NCBI RefSeq assembly: GCF_000485595.1
Contig: NW_014577074.1
Span: 975,438-1,020,010, forward strand
Length of the DNA: 44,573 nt
Origin: Priapulus caudatus
Taxonomy: Eukaryota; Priapulida; Priapulimorpha; Priapulimorphida; Priapulidae
Reading direction: 5' to 3'
Both the position numbers and the translations under genes were made by a program. Of this stretch, positions 12,301-20,100 are shown in pieces. Below the pieces are notes generated by a model. That model was not told the DNA's origin. It did no database searches and saw nothing but the letters and a program-made list of their open reading frames with translations. Each line of letters opens with the position of its first letter. Position 1 is the stretch's first letter.

Positions 12301-13796
12301 TTGGCAGCAGTGTAGGAATACGTGCTGGTATGATTGTATTACTAGTAGAATACATTGTCTAAATCGTGCGAGTAAGTTGACAAACCCTTATCTAACTATT
12401 GTTCCCTGGTTTTTAACCGCTTCCAATAGTGTGAACTATTCTGTTGAAACTCATTCACACAATTATCTCATTTATAATGTTGCCAGATGATTGTTCGAAT
12501 GCTCAAGGTGCATTCTAGCTTCAGCAAGCAAACTTGTTGCTGTGGTTATTGCAGCTGGATATGTTCACGAGTACTGGCGAGGGTAAGTCCATTAGAAAAG
12601 GCGATCCCCTGCCGGGCCCTTCACAGGAAGACCTGTTCTCTGCACACGATTTTGATATCAAGATAGATCTTGAGGTCCCACCTATAGGTAAGCATCAGCA
12701 GCTGCGGTTCAAATATGTTTTAAGATTTAATGTTGTTCAAATTTTTGCAAATGAAGATGTGTTATACACTCAGTTTGGATTAGTATTGAATCAGTAAAAC
12801 TAGTATCGAAATTAAAAAAAAATATAAAGTAATATTTTAAAGATGTGTGAGATGTTTCAGGTGCATTTACGTGTCTAATAACATAATAATTAACCATTGA
12901 TACTGAAAACCAGTTAATGCAATAACCTTCTTCCGGTCTTTCTTCACACCCATCTTTGGTCACTGAATGTTGCAGTAAGCTTCATTCCCTTGAAAACAAA
13001 ACACCAAATTCAGTTCCTTGTCCGAAGTCTAGTTACTGCAACAGACTTGACACACCCTGTATAGTATACAGGGGTAGAAATTAATTTGAAAATTTACAGG
13101 CCAGTCGGGCCTGTAGGTAAGGGATTTTACAGGCCCGACAGGCAAATTACAGGCCCGTATCATTCCGCAGATACCGCAGAATTAAAAAAAAATAAAGACT
13201 GAAAGTTGAATTTTTTTACAATGGCTTATTTACAGTAATACAAAGAACATATTCAGTGACTACTAATGAGCTGTCAGAATTCTCATTGTCCTCCCTGGCA
13301 ATGAAAAAAATACACGGGGGCTCGGGGCGATTTAGCCCCCGAAATGCCAAAAAGAGCCCCGGAAATGCCAAAAAGAGCCCCAGTAAATTTGCATAGAGTT
13401 CAATGCAAACCAAATTTTAGAGTGCTATTTCATGCACGCGAGTTTGAAAAGTAGCCCCCGAAAAATAAATAATATTTTTTTCCCTGCTCCCTGGTGTCCT
13501 TACTCTCGGGACTCTTTCTTAACTGTTGGCTGGCTTGCACTACGGCAATAGAATGTGCACATCGATTTTCTACTGGCCCGTCGGGCTTGCTAGTATTAGA
13601 AATGTCAGGCCCGAGCCTTAAAATATGGGCATCGGGCCCGTTAGGATTTCGACCCATGGTATAATAGTGTATCATTGCTGTTCTTGTAGCCACCACATCC
13701 GCTGTGGCTGCCAAACCATCCCCGGCCATTAGGGATACCGCACCCGGCCGCTCCCTCAACCTCGAAGCTTACAAGAAACGCAGAGGACTAATATGA
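216..13796 (+). CDS. RTF1: RTF1, Paf1/RNA polymerase II complex component (3' part of gene, multi-exon)
   Basis: RTF1 is a nuclear elongation factor. Its Plus3 domain binds the Spt5 C-terminal repeats, and other parts link Paf1C to chromatin marking. The visible exons give, in order: a lead-in ending in RISRHKIE; Plus3 with [22 protein letters not shown] and [18 protein letters not shown]; (inverted) [17 protein letters not shown]; then [35 protein letters not shown]; a DPFTRR-like stretch; [18 protein letters not shown]; and a C-terminus ending YKKRRGLI. This is the order known for animal RTF1. Exons: 216-314, 535-625, 885-967, complement(1358-1553), 2531-2608, about 8624-8803, 9515-9758, 12555-12687 and 13690-13796. 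Where sequence quality is good, phases match at every junction. The N-terminal half is missing to the left. Breaks seen are one exon on the wrong strand, at least one frameshift near 8680, frameshifts in 9515-9758 and a duplicated 3' end. Identity is firm; whether the locus is intact is uncertain. Confidence 0.93.
535..625 (+). CDS. RTF1: RTF1 exon, Plus3 domain core
   Basis: Acceptor TTTACAG, donor GTATGC. It encodes [19 protein letters not shown] followed by [11 protein letters not shown], a strongly conserved Plus3 segment (WCHMPFF and VRIGIGN in vertebrates). Length is 91 nt, one base plus 30 codons, ending in phase 0. Confidence 0.95.
885..967 (+). CDS. RTF1: RTF1 exon, Plus3 domain core
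   Basis: Acceptor GTCGCAG, donor GTGAGC. It encodes [20 protein letters not shown] and then TNKGLKL, matching the [22 protein letters not shown] segment. It ends after AG of an Arg codon. The base needed next (G, then CAC) is found only at the start of the reverse-strand exon 1553-1358. Confidence 0.95.
968..1273 (+). other. RTF1 intron
   Basis: Intron sequence between the donor at 968 and the inverted-repeat segment. No coding potential with family similarity was seen; the short ORF at 1057-1260 is not convincing. Confidence 0.6.
1274..1315. repeat. 14-bp minisatellite, left inverted flank
   Basis: Three copies of a 14-bp unit reading TATGCCTAAAACCA. This is the reverse complement of the longer array at 2007-2180. 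Together the two arrays bracket the segment carrying the inverted RTF1 exon. Confidence 0.9.
1358..1553 (-). CDS. RTF1: RTF1 exon, second half of Plus3 domain, on the opposite strand
   Basis: On the reverse strand an exon with acceptor CGCTCAG and donor GTGAGC encodes [20 protein letters not shown], then [20 protein letters not shown] and a tail ending TDKDIEQ. This is the RTF1 segment expected between the + strand exons ending at 967 and starting at 2531. Phases fit exactly: it starts with one base completing the split Arg codon and ends in phase 0 before ATC GTG AAG. It is one base plus 65 codons with no stop. It therefore appears to be the genuine missing exon in inverted orientation rather than an unrelated pseudogene. 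If the inversion is real, a + strand transcript cannot include it. Joining 967 to 2531 directly gives a stop two codons later. Confidence 0.92.
2007..2181. repeat. 14-bp minisatellite, right inverted flank
   Basis: About twelve copies of a 14-bp unit reading ATGGTTTTAGGCAT, with single-base variants (GTGG, TTTCAGG, GTATTAGG). It is the inverted counterpart of the three units at 1274-1315. Confidence 0.9.
2182..2530 (+). other. RTF1 intron
   Basis: Non-coding sequence between the inverted segment and the next exon. It ends in CTATTTCCAG at 2521-2530. Nothing else was recognised. Confidence 0.55.
2531..2608 (+). CDS. RTF1: RTF1 exon, after Plus3 domain
   Basis: Acceptor CTATTTCCAG, donor GTGAGT. 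It encodes [20 protein letters not shown] followed by NLQKAK, matching the vertebrate KEKERFRKAPRNYAMKK segment that directly follows Plus3. Exactly 26 codons, phase 0 at both ends. Confidence 0.93.
2740..3230 (+). mobile_element. Dispersed repeat, copy 1 (inverted relative to copy at 44010-44545)
   Basis: About 490 bp that closely matches the reverse complement of 44010-44545. Shared landmarks include the stretch ending CATCAACGCTACGAAATTTG, a doubled ACCGAGGG / CCTCGGT motif and the end CCTAGAGTAAA. No coding capacity. It looks like a non-autonomous transposable element of unknown class in an RTF1 intron. Confidence 0.75.
3345..3985. repeat. Tandem repeat, CTGACA-rich minisatellite
   Basis: Repeats built on ACAATGTGCTAACACTGTAC and GACACCCTGCTG, drifting into the 36-bp satellite to the right. 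Later copies carry extra G and C bases, which suggests sequencing indels. Confidence 0.85.
3986..6325. repeat. 36-bp satellite array, left block
   Basis: Dozens of tandem copies of a roughly 36-bp unit containing GACATGATGTGCTGATACTG followed by GTCTAACACCAGGCT. Many copies carry single-base insertions, mostly G or C. Short ORFs through it are artefacts of a period divisible by three. It lies in the RTF1 intron between 2608 and the exon near 8624. Confidence 0.93.
6326..7190. mobile_element. Foldback-type DNA element with about 90-100 bp terminal inverted repeats
   Basis: Ends at 6326-6417 and 7090-7190 are inverted repeats sharing GGTTTG, TTCAGG, GGCATATTTT, CGTGGTTTGTGTTATAA and AATCGCG. 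The interior (about 6418-7060) is purine-rich GAGAAGG-type repeat on the left and its pyrimidine-rich complement (CCACCTTCTCC-like) on the right, so the whole element can fold back. It splits the 36-bp satellite, which resumes at 7193. No transposase is visible. The 193-residue ORFs on both strands are low-complexity by-products. A clear target-site duplication cannot be read because of the surrounding repeats. Confidence 0.8.
7193..8590. repeat. 36-bp satellite array, right block
   Basis: Continuation of the same 36-bp unit (GACATGATGTG, CTGATACTGGTCTAAC) after the foldback element. It becomes degenerate past about 8380 and ends shortly before the next RTF1 exon. Confidence 0.92.
8624..8803 (+). 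CDS. RTF1: RTF1 exon, coiled-coil region, frameshifted
   Basis: It encodes [16 protein letters not shown], then after a one-base shift near 8680 [20 protein letters not shown] and [11 protein letters not shown]. This matches the RTF1 segment [28 protein letters not shown]. Donor GTGAGT follows 8803. The 5' border is uncertain; several AGs lie at 8610-8633. The extra base in a GGG run looks like a sequencing error rather than a real mutation, since the protein is conserved on both sides. Confidence 0.82.
8930..9060. repeat. Short degenerate direct repeats
   Basis: GCATTACTCGT and CCGCATCTAACGTAGCA motifs repeat two to three times. They share the GCATTACT word with the 62-bp repeat that follows. 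Confidence 0.6.
9078..9418. repeat. 62-bp tandem repeat, about 5 copies
   Basis: Each copy holds GTCCAGCCGTCTCC, GCTACGTTAGTTGCACACTC and ATTGCATTACTACACC followed by TATTTGGTCGAC. Copies 2 and 5 carry small insertions. Located in the RTF1 intron between the exons ending at 8803 and starting at 9515. Confidence 0.92.
9515..9758 (+). CDS. RTF1: RTF1 exon, linker region, frameshifted
   Basis: Acceptor CCGCACAG, donor GTATGT. The first frame gives [16 protein letters not shown] shifted frame then gives [20 protein letters not shown], corresponding to the RTF1 DPFTRRQCKPTIVSNSRDP segment. The rest ([11 protein letters not shown] at the end) lies in yet another frame. The region has long G/C runs, so homopolymer indels are the likely cause. 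The exact protein here cannot be trusted. Confidence 0.7.
9759..10279 (+). other. RTF1 intron with homopolymer runs
   Basis: Contains a run of about 18 A near 10051-10070 and long G runs near 10123-10138 and 10191-10202. No family similarity was found in either strand; the long reverse ORF 9402-10022 is an artefact. Confidence 0.6.
10746..10884 (+). pseudogene. RTF1: RTF1 penultimate exon, noisy duplicate
   Basis: Counterpart of 12555-12687, 139 instead of 133 nt. Extra bases break the reading frame around the conserved [15 protein letters not shown] stretch, and the acceptor reads TTGAG instead of [15 protein letters not shown] is still readable before the donor GTAAGC. Confidence 0.85.
11746..11864 (+). 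pseudogene. RTF1: RTF1 last exon, noisy duplicate
   Basis: Counterpart of 13690-13796 with several inserted bases. The final codons for KKRRGLI are disrupted and the stop TGA is split to TGCA. Consistent with uncorrected sequence. Confidence 0.82.
12037..12046. other. Assembly gap, 10 N
   Basis: Ten Ns exactly between the two copies of the RTF1 3' end, marking an assembly join. Confidence 0.99.
12555..12687 (+). CDS. RTF1: RTF1 penultimate exon
   Basis: Acceptor TTATTGCAG, donor GTAAGC. It encodes [20 protein letters not shown] followed by [20 protein letters not shown] and VPPI, matching the vertebrate EDLFKVHDFDVKIDLQVP. Exactly 44 codons plus one base. Confidence 0.94.
13299..13486. mobile_element. 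188-bp hAT-like non-autonomous element
   Basis: Present in copy 2 of the duplicated RTF1 segment and absent from copy 1, so its limits are exact. It is flanked by the 8-bp direct repeat CTCCCTGG (13291-13298 and 13487-13494). The ends are imperfect inverted repeats: CAATGAAAAAAATA, and CAGGGAAAAAAATA on the other strand. An 8-bp target duplication with CA..G termini fits the hAT superfamily. No coding capacity; the interior has repeated GCCCCCGAAA and AAATGCCAAAAAGAGCCCC words. Confidence 0.85.
13690..13796 (+). CDS. RTF1: RTF1 last coding exon
   Basis: Acceptor TTCTTGTAG. It encodes [20 protein letters not shown] followed by [14 protein letters not shown] and TGA. The vertebrate end is [15 protein letters not shown]. 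Two bases complete the split Ala codon, so the phase matches the previous exon. Confidence 0.96.
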
Positions 13797-14860
13797 CTGC
13801 CTCATGTAGTGCATCATCAGTGGTGGCACCACCTGTATATACCTGTAATATACTGCGCAAGCCTCGATAACTTTGCATGCAATGATTCGTCTAAAGCCAA
13901 ATGAAGAGCTAATGACATGAAACTGGTAAAAGTTAAGCTAATTCATGTTCCACCTTTTTTATGAGCGCTGTACTGTGGTCGGATTGTCCAACTTAGTGTG
14001 GACTAGTGTATTTTTGAGTGGTATCAATCTATGTTTAGAGGTCAGGCCGTGTTGTAATGCTATAAAAACATTTTTACATATGAACATAACCTCTCCCATC
14101 TCGACATTACGATTGTGTTGATGCCACTCAGTCACACATTGAGCCCTTCTTATAAAAGTTGTAAATGTTCATCAACATGCATTTTATGTAATGTATAATA
14201 TTTTGTAAATGATAGTCAGCTATATATGTCAAGCACATAGGTGCATAAAAGAACAAACAACAATATAACAAGAGTCACATGGACTGTAACTCTAATCGCA
14301 TTTATATGTCAGTTTTATTCAGGTGACACTTGGACACGTTTGTGAAGAATTGTTACACTCGTCTCATGGCATAGGTTATTTCCTTTGGAGGTTTGCCATT
14401 AAATGCCACATATTCATTTATTACATTTGGTCTAAAATTGTCTCTGCAGTTTGTGAAGACCGACTGTGGTAAGAACATATTTGGACAAATTATAATGAAG
14501 TATATGGGAGTTTAGTTTAGAAGTAATGCAATGGTTGTCATGTTTACCTGCTTGGAAAACTTACCAAAATACCATTGTAATCCCAAATATTCTTCTTGAA
14601 TATAACTCTATAATTTTTACTACCTGTTAGTTGCGAATGTTGGGTTTTAATGATGTTTGTAAAGCTATGGAGAAATCCTAGAGCAATTCCTGTTCTGGTA
14701 AATTGTGAAATTACGTAAACCTGCTCCAACTGCCGGGCAGGGTGCTGCGGGGAATGGGGTGGGAAGGGAAAGGGGCTACTAGTAGTGAATGTGGTTTATG
14801 TTCAGATGTTATGTATAGTAATTATTCAGTGGGAAAATAAAACGTCCTTATCACGTTGTT
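13797..14860 (+). other. Probable RTF1 3' UTR and downstream flank
   Basis: AT-rich non-coding sequence after the stop codon, ending at a candidate poly(A) signal near 14836. The exact end of the transcript cannot be set from sequence. Confidence 0.5.
14836..14841 (+). terminator. Candidate RTF1 poly(A) signal AATAAA
   Basis: AATAAA about 1.04 kb after the RTF1 stop codon, followed by a mixed T-rich stretch. Other weaker candidates are possible. Confidence 0.4.
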
Positions 14861-16976
14861 TATAAAAACGATCTTCAATCGCCCTTTTACTGCGTGTAAG
14901 CAAGTTTTATACGTCATCTTCTTAAGATTCTATTTATTAATGCTAATACACAGAAAACAAGACGAGCACCATTACATGATATTACTAAACACTTAAGATT
15001 TATTACAGCCTGCGATGTCTGTACGCAGACTTCTGTATAGTTAACAATCACATGCTCAACGAGTCGCGACGCAGTAGTCTCTGGTTACTATAGGGATCGA
15101 CTGATGAAAGCACAAGAAAGTGCTTTTAGACAATGTGATGATACGAGGCATGTCCTCCACTCACCCAACAGTTGACACACCCCATAATGCGGGTGCAAGC
15201 AATGTCACTTCACCTGCGTGACAGTGGTCATTGATGGTTTCATTAAACAGTGACCACAAATTTGTTTACTGGAGCATGCACCCACATCCATAATTGCCCA
15301 TCTTAACACGCCTACTGAATATAAGTTGAAGTGTGTCGAACTAGGACACGACTTCCTATCAGTAACGGCAGGCTGCTACTGCGAGACACATGCAGGTTGG
15401 TTCATTCCTGTAACGTGCCATAAACGGACAAGAAATAGAATTTGCTTCTGGGAAATGTATGAGGAATCAATGACGAGTGCTGTCGCTAAACAATGTGAAC
15501 ATTAGTCCCTGGCTCGCGAATGCTGTCTGCTGTATACACACGTTGGCACAGTGCCGTACCCATCGTGACGCGAATGAATTTTGTTTTAAATAATTGAAAG
15601 CTTACAGGTAAAATCATAACGCCTAGCACTCAACTTGAGACTGAGCAGTCAACTCTGTCACTGCAATCGTCGCTTCGTTATCATGCTGCTTACTTGCAAC
15701 GATAGACACAGATGGGAACAACATATAAATATTCATTGCTAGAATAACACTTGTTATTTTATTCTCTGGCAACTGTCAGACTGTAGGTCCAAGTACTATG
15801 AGTGCCTTTGTAAGATCGAACATTCTAGCAGTCACCAAGAGAAAACATTCGTTCTACCAGTTTGGATTTGTCATATTTCTTCACATGAGTATAATCAGAA
15901 ACTATAGCAGGTTTATTTCTGGACGAGACTTGCAGATAAAAACCATTTCCATTAGTCTTACCCTCAATGTTATTATATACAACCCCAAAAAACACATCGT
16001 AACATATCTATCCACATTATTGGATATTTTGATTGTTATAGCTAGTGTATGTGCTACCCACTTATCTACCATTCACTTATTACAGTGTATATATAGTTTT
16101 CGTGTTTAGCATGAATCACATGATGAGACCTCACAAGTATGGAAGACACCCTGAAGTCTATTAAAGCTATCATATCTCCGGCGAAATCACACCACCTGGT
16201 GTCAAAAGAAGCATACTACAAGAGTCTGCCTGCACCTTCATACTTACATCCTCTGACGTTATTGGGTTTCGTCAGCAAATTATTAGCATTCTCTCTCACT
16301 CCCTCTCTCCTCCGCTCTCCCACTCCTGTACATTACTTTCTCCCCTCTCTCCCCTTCCAGCTCTTCTTTTCCCTCGTTGATATCATTATAAAAACAGCAT
16401 TGTCTTAATTCACAAGCATTGTGACTCAACCACCTTACATCACACAATGTTCGTATGTCTATCACGCATGCTCGTAAACTTCACATAGACGCCGAAGCAC
16501 ACAAGCTCCTCCTACGTGTCCCAACCTTCGAAAGGCGATCATGCTGTGTGTAATGTCAAGCACTTTGTGCACGTAGTCGTCAGAATACCGTTATGTCACT
16601 CAAAGTGACGTGTGCAAACAACAGTTCCACTTCCAGTATTTTCTTGCAAACTCGCCCGAGTAGTACAATGACTACCTAATGTCCTGGTTTAGGTCATTTT
16701 GTGGTGAGCTGATCCGAGTCGGCAGGAACGGCCAGTCTGCTGGCAGGGGAAGAAAACTGGCATGCCAACCTACACTCCAGAGGCAGTGAGCATATTCAAC
16801 TGTGCATTTCATATTTTACAAGTGACACGTCCTTTAATATATTTATACCGTCATAACAATACTGTCATACCTAAGTATCATTACAGCAAACGATGACTGA
16901 TCATAATCGACTTGCTTCACCATTGGTGATCACGTGATAAATAATGTCACAGACTTAGGCAATGTCAACGATGATG
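14861..16976. other. Intergenic region between convergent RTF1 and striatin, including striatin 3' UTR
   Basis: No exon-like segment with family similarity was seen on either strand. The longest ORF (15798-16109, 103 residues) is hydrophobic and AT-driven and I do not accept it. The right part should be the striatin 3' UTR. Convergent transcripts could overlap here. Confidence 0.6.
15912..15917 (-). terminator. Candidate striatin poly(A) signal
   Basis: TTTATT on the + strand reads AATAAA on the - strand, about 1.06 kb past the striatin stop codon. It is one of several AT-rich candidates and weakly supported. Confidence 0.25.
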
Positions 16977-17146
16977 TCATACGAATACTTTCGCGAGCGC
17001 GTCTGCTCCCGCACTTGCTATGTAGGGTCGAGACGGATGGAAAGCCACATCATATATGGATTCATCAAACTTCTTGCGATGTGATGTGATCTCTTGTACA
17101 CATGTCTTGCTATCCAGATTCCATAGTCTTATTGAACAGTCATGGC
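16977..17146 (-). CDS. Striatin last exon, WD repeats 6-7 and stop
   Basis: Acceptor GCTTTAG. It encodes HDCSIRLWNLDSKTCVQEIT, then SHRKKFDESIYDVAFHPSRP and YIASAGADALAKVFV, ending TGA at 16977-16979. Almost identical to vertebrate striatins. Confidence 0.97.
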
Positions 17147-20100
17147 CTAAAGCACAAACAACAAACATTGTTACACTGTATTTGCGATAGTATCAACACA
17201 GACGCGTTTCAAATAATAATAAATTTACAATCTACAATCAATCTTGATTCTAACGAGTGAAAAGGCACGATGAATCCAATCACACTGAACATTCAAATAC
17301 AAACTGGATTTTTATACCAGTCTTGGAATAACGGTACAAATGTTTCGCATCACTTCACACAGATTCGCAAAATTACTCGTACCAATGAACCCCAAATTAA
17401 TCTACCAACTGTCATTGCTAGTTTTCTAAATCCCGAATGATAAGCAAACGTGTATGTTGCGAGTGCAATGATGTCACGACGTTGCTACGTACTTCCTGAT
17501 AGCAGGTACAAGCCGTTGGGATCGATGGCGAGACTCGTCACGGCATCCAGGTGTGCCACCATCGTGTGAACCATCTTACCTGTAACGAAGAGAACAATAC
17601 ATACATGAATAGCATAATGAAACAATGGCATATATATGTATATATATATATATATATATATAATGGCACTATTTCATTATGCTATTCATAATACAGTATA
17701 TGAAACGAACACGTGAGAATATATTGACCACTTGCCAATTAAATGTCTTAGTTTTGCACCGATAGCCCCTGTATAAGTTTAAGATGTGTGAGATTTGACA
17801 TTACACATACACTCCTGCACGCACACACGTGTGTAAAAATGATCGTACAGCAAGACGTTAGTCCTCAGCACAATAAAGCCGCATTTGTTGCAGTGGGCTG
17901 ATTAAACCGCCTACCTGTATTATTGTCAAAGAAGCGGATATGCCTGTCCTCATGTGCTGTCACTGTAATGGGCAGGGTCGGGTGACTAACCACCTGATGT
18001 ATCGTTGACAGAACACCCGGCTCTGCACAAATTATAAAACGAGACAATTCGATCATCGGGGATAAACCAGAAGCTAAAGCATCGCTGATCAGTATAGAGC
18101 CATCAAGTAATCCCATCATACAAGTGTTCACAAATCTTAACCATTGGGATACATCCCCATTTAGCTGGTTGAGGTCACCTTGACATAGATTACACTGCAG
18201 AGCAAGAGGCTCAGGTGCACGACTCTGACCATGATGGGCACTTACCTGACAAATCCTTGCTCTCCAGGTGAATGACTGGCTGAGAGGTCTCCAAGTCGTA
18301 GATGACTGCATCACAATCGCTATACGCGGCGACCATCTGTATCGGATCTGACCGCACAAAGTCTATCGAGGTGGGTATGAGACCTGGAATGTTGCCAAAT
18401 ATCGTCAACATTAAGGCCACCGCCCGCCAGCAGCGCGGCATGCAAGAGTTGACGTGGCAATTATCATCTTGGTCCACTCGTTCTTTTACATCAGTGATAA
18501 AACTATAATATACACGCTGTACAATACTATACCATTTTATACACACTATGTCTCAATAACTGGTTCATCATTAAATGCATGCCGTTAAAAGCGCTACTCT
18601 GGTTTGGCCACAATGTTTAAGCTAAGTAATAGACAGGCATAGACTTAGACTAAACTAGACTATACTTAGATGCCTAAATATATAATTTTACCATTTTCAC
18701 TAGTGAACGTTTTCAGTAGTGGTTCTTTAGTGTATGGTTGCCATAATCGCACGGTGCCGTCCGATGCACAGGACAGTAGCCGGTTATTACTGCTGTGCAC
18801 AGAGAGGCCCCAGACAGCACCAGTGTGACCAGTAAGTGTTGCGGCTAAGACTGATGGGTCTGCAATGAATACGATTTTTAAAACGGCTTCTATTGGCCGT
18901 TTCTAAAAATTCTGATTCTATTCTAAAAAGTACTACATGATATAAGAAGACGAACTAGAGTGATACATAATCAAAAAATTATGATCAAGACTCTAATACA
19001 CCTAACATAAATATTTATTGTTCCATTTTACACCAAAATCTGTCACATTGGCTAAACAATTTAAATCTGAAGGAATCAATCTCTCGCCCTGCAATCGCTT
19101 CAATTCAATTTCGTTAAGGCTCACCATACATATCATAGGGGTCAACATTGGAGCTGGGGATCTTCCAGCAGCGAATGCTCGAGTCAATACCTCCACTGAA
19201 GCATTCCTCGCCTGACACAGACATGGCCAATGACAGGACAGCGCCCCTGTAAGCCGAACGACAGCTGAAAGCTAGCTTCACTTGCTACAACGTTTCAAAG
19301 GTGACCATTGTATCTACGTAGATGAAATAAAATGTAGCTATATGCATGTACCAACAGAGCAACTTTCGCAATGCGTACTGTGGTCCAAGCACATTTTCAT
19401 TTCAAGCCATCATGTGCAGCAATATTCCAATAGGTCTGTCTATTTTTGCATAAATTCATATTATTTATTATTTAATGAGGTTACAGAGGAAATCTTTCCA
19501 GGATTTAGAGGAGAGAGAAGAGAGGAGAGAGAATATTAAATTTTCAACTACGCAAACCAAAAGCTATTTACCGAATATCCATGTGTGTGTTTTAATTAGG
19601 CAACTATATGACACTTGAGGCTGAGTACTAACTATACAGAATGTTTATTGCAATTTAACTTTCTATGCTTCACAGTGCTAATACAGGAGGTATATATGAT
19701 GATTTATCATGATTTTGTGACTTTTTCAATGCTAATAAATGAAACTGAATTCCATGGATAAATCATACACAATTACATGCAGGAAGAAGAAGCTTATATA
19801 GACAGGATATTTGGTATTTTCAGATTAAGCTATCACCATGTGAACCATCACTATGATATCTCAAATGTCAGGGGTCCGTTTCAACACTAAAATTCTCAGT
19901 ACCATCCTCAAGCAATTAGTACCAACTTGTGCAAAACTAAAAGTAGGGCAATTGGTTGACATTCCCAATTTTAAAAGGGAAGAAAATACGAGGCAAGTTC
20001 AACATAACAACGACTGAAACTTGAATCGTTGATCAGCTCACCAATCTCAGTTTAACATATGTGCCAATCTAGGACAGAAATAATTTGGGAGTGGAATTCG

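Larger units (their letters stand above)
12047..13962 (+). repeat. Duplicated RTF1 3' segment, copy 2 (clean)
   Basis: The better copy: both exons have intact frames and splice sites, and the sequence runs smoothly into the unique 3' flank beyond 13962. It contains a 188-bp insertion at 13299-13486 that copy 1 lacks. Confidence 0.9.

Noticed and set aside
10280-13962. True tandem duplication of RTF1 exons
   Set aside because: Copy 1 has error-like indels and ends at a 10-N gap; assembly duplication explains it better.
15798-16109. 103-residue hydrophobic ORF as a gene
   Set aside because: AT-driven, no recognisable motif and no splice partners; it sits in the likely intergenic or 3'-UTR region.
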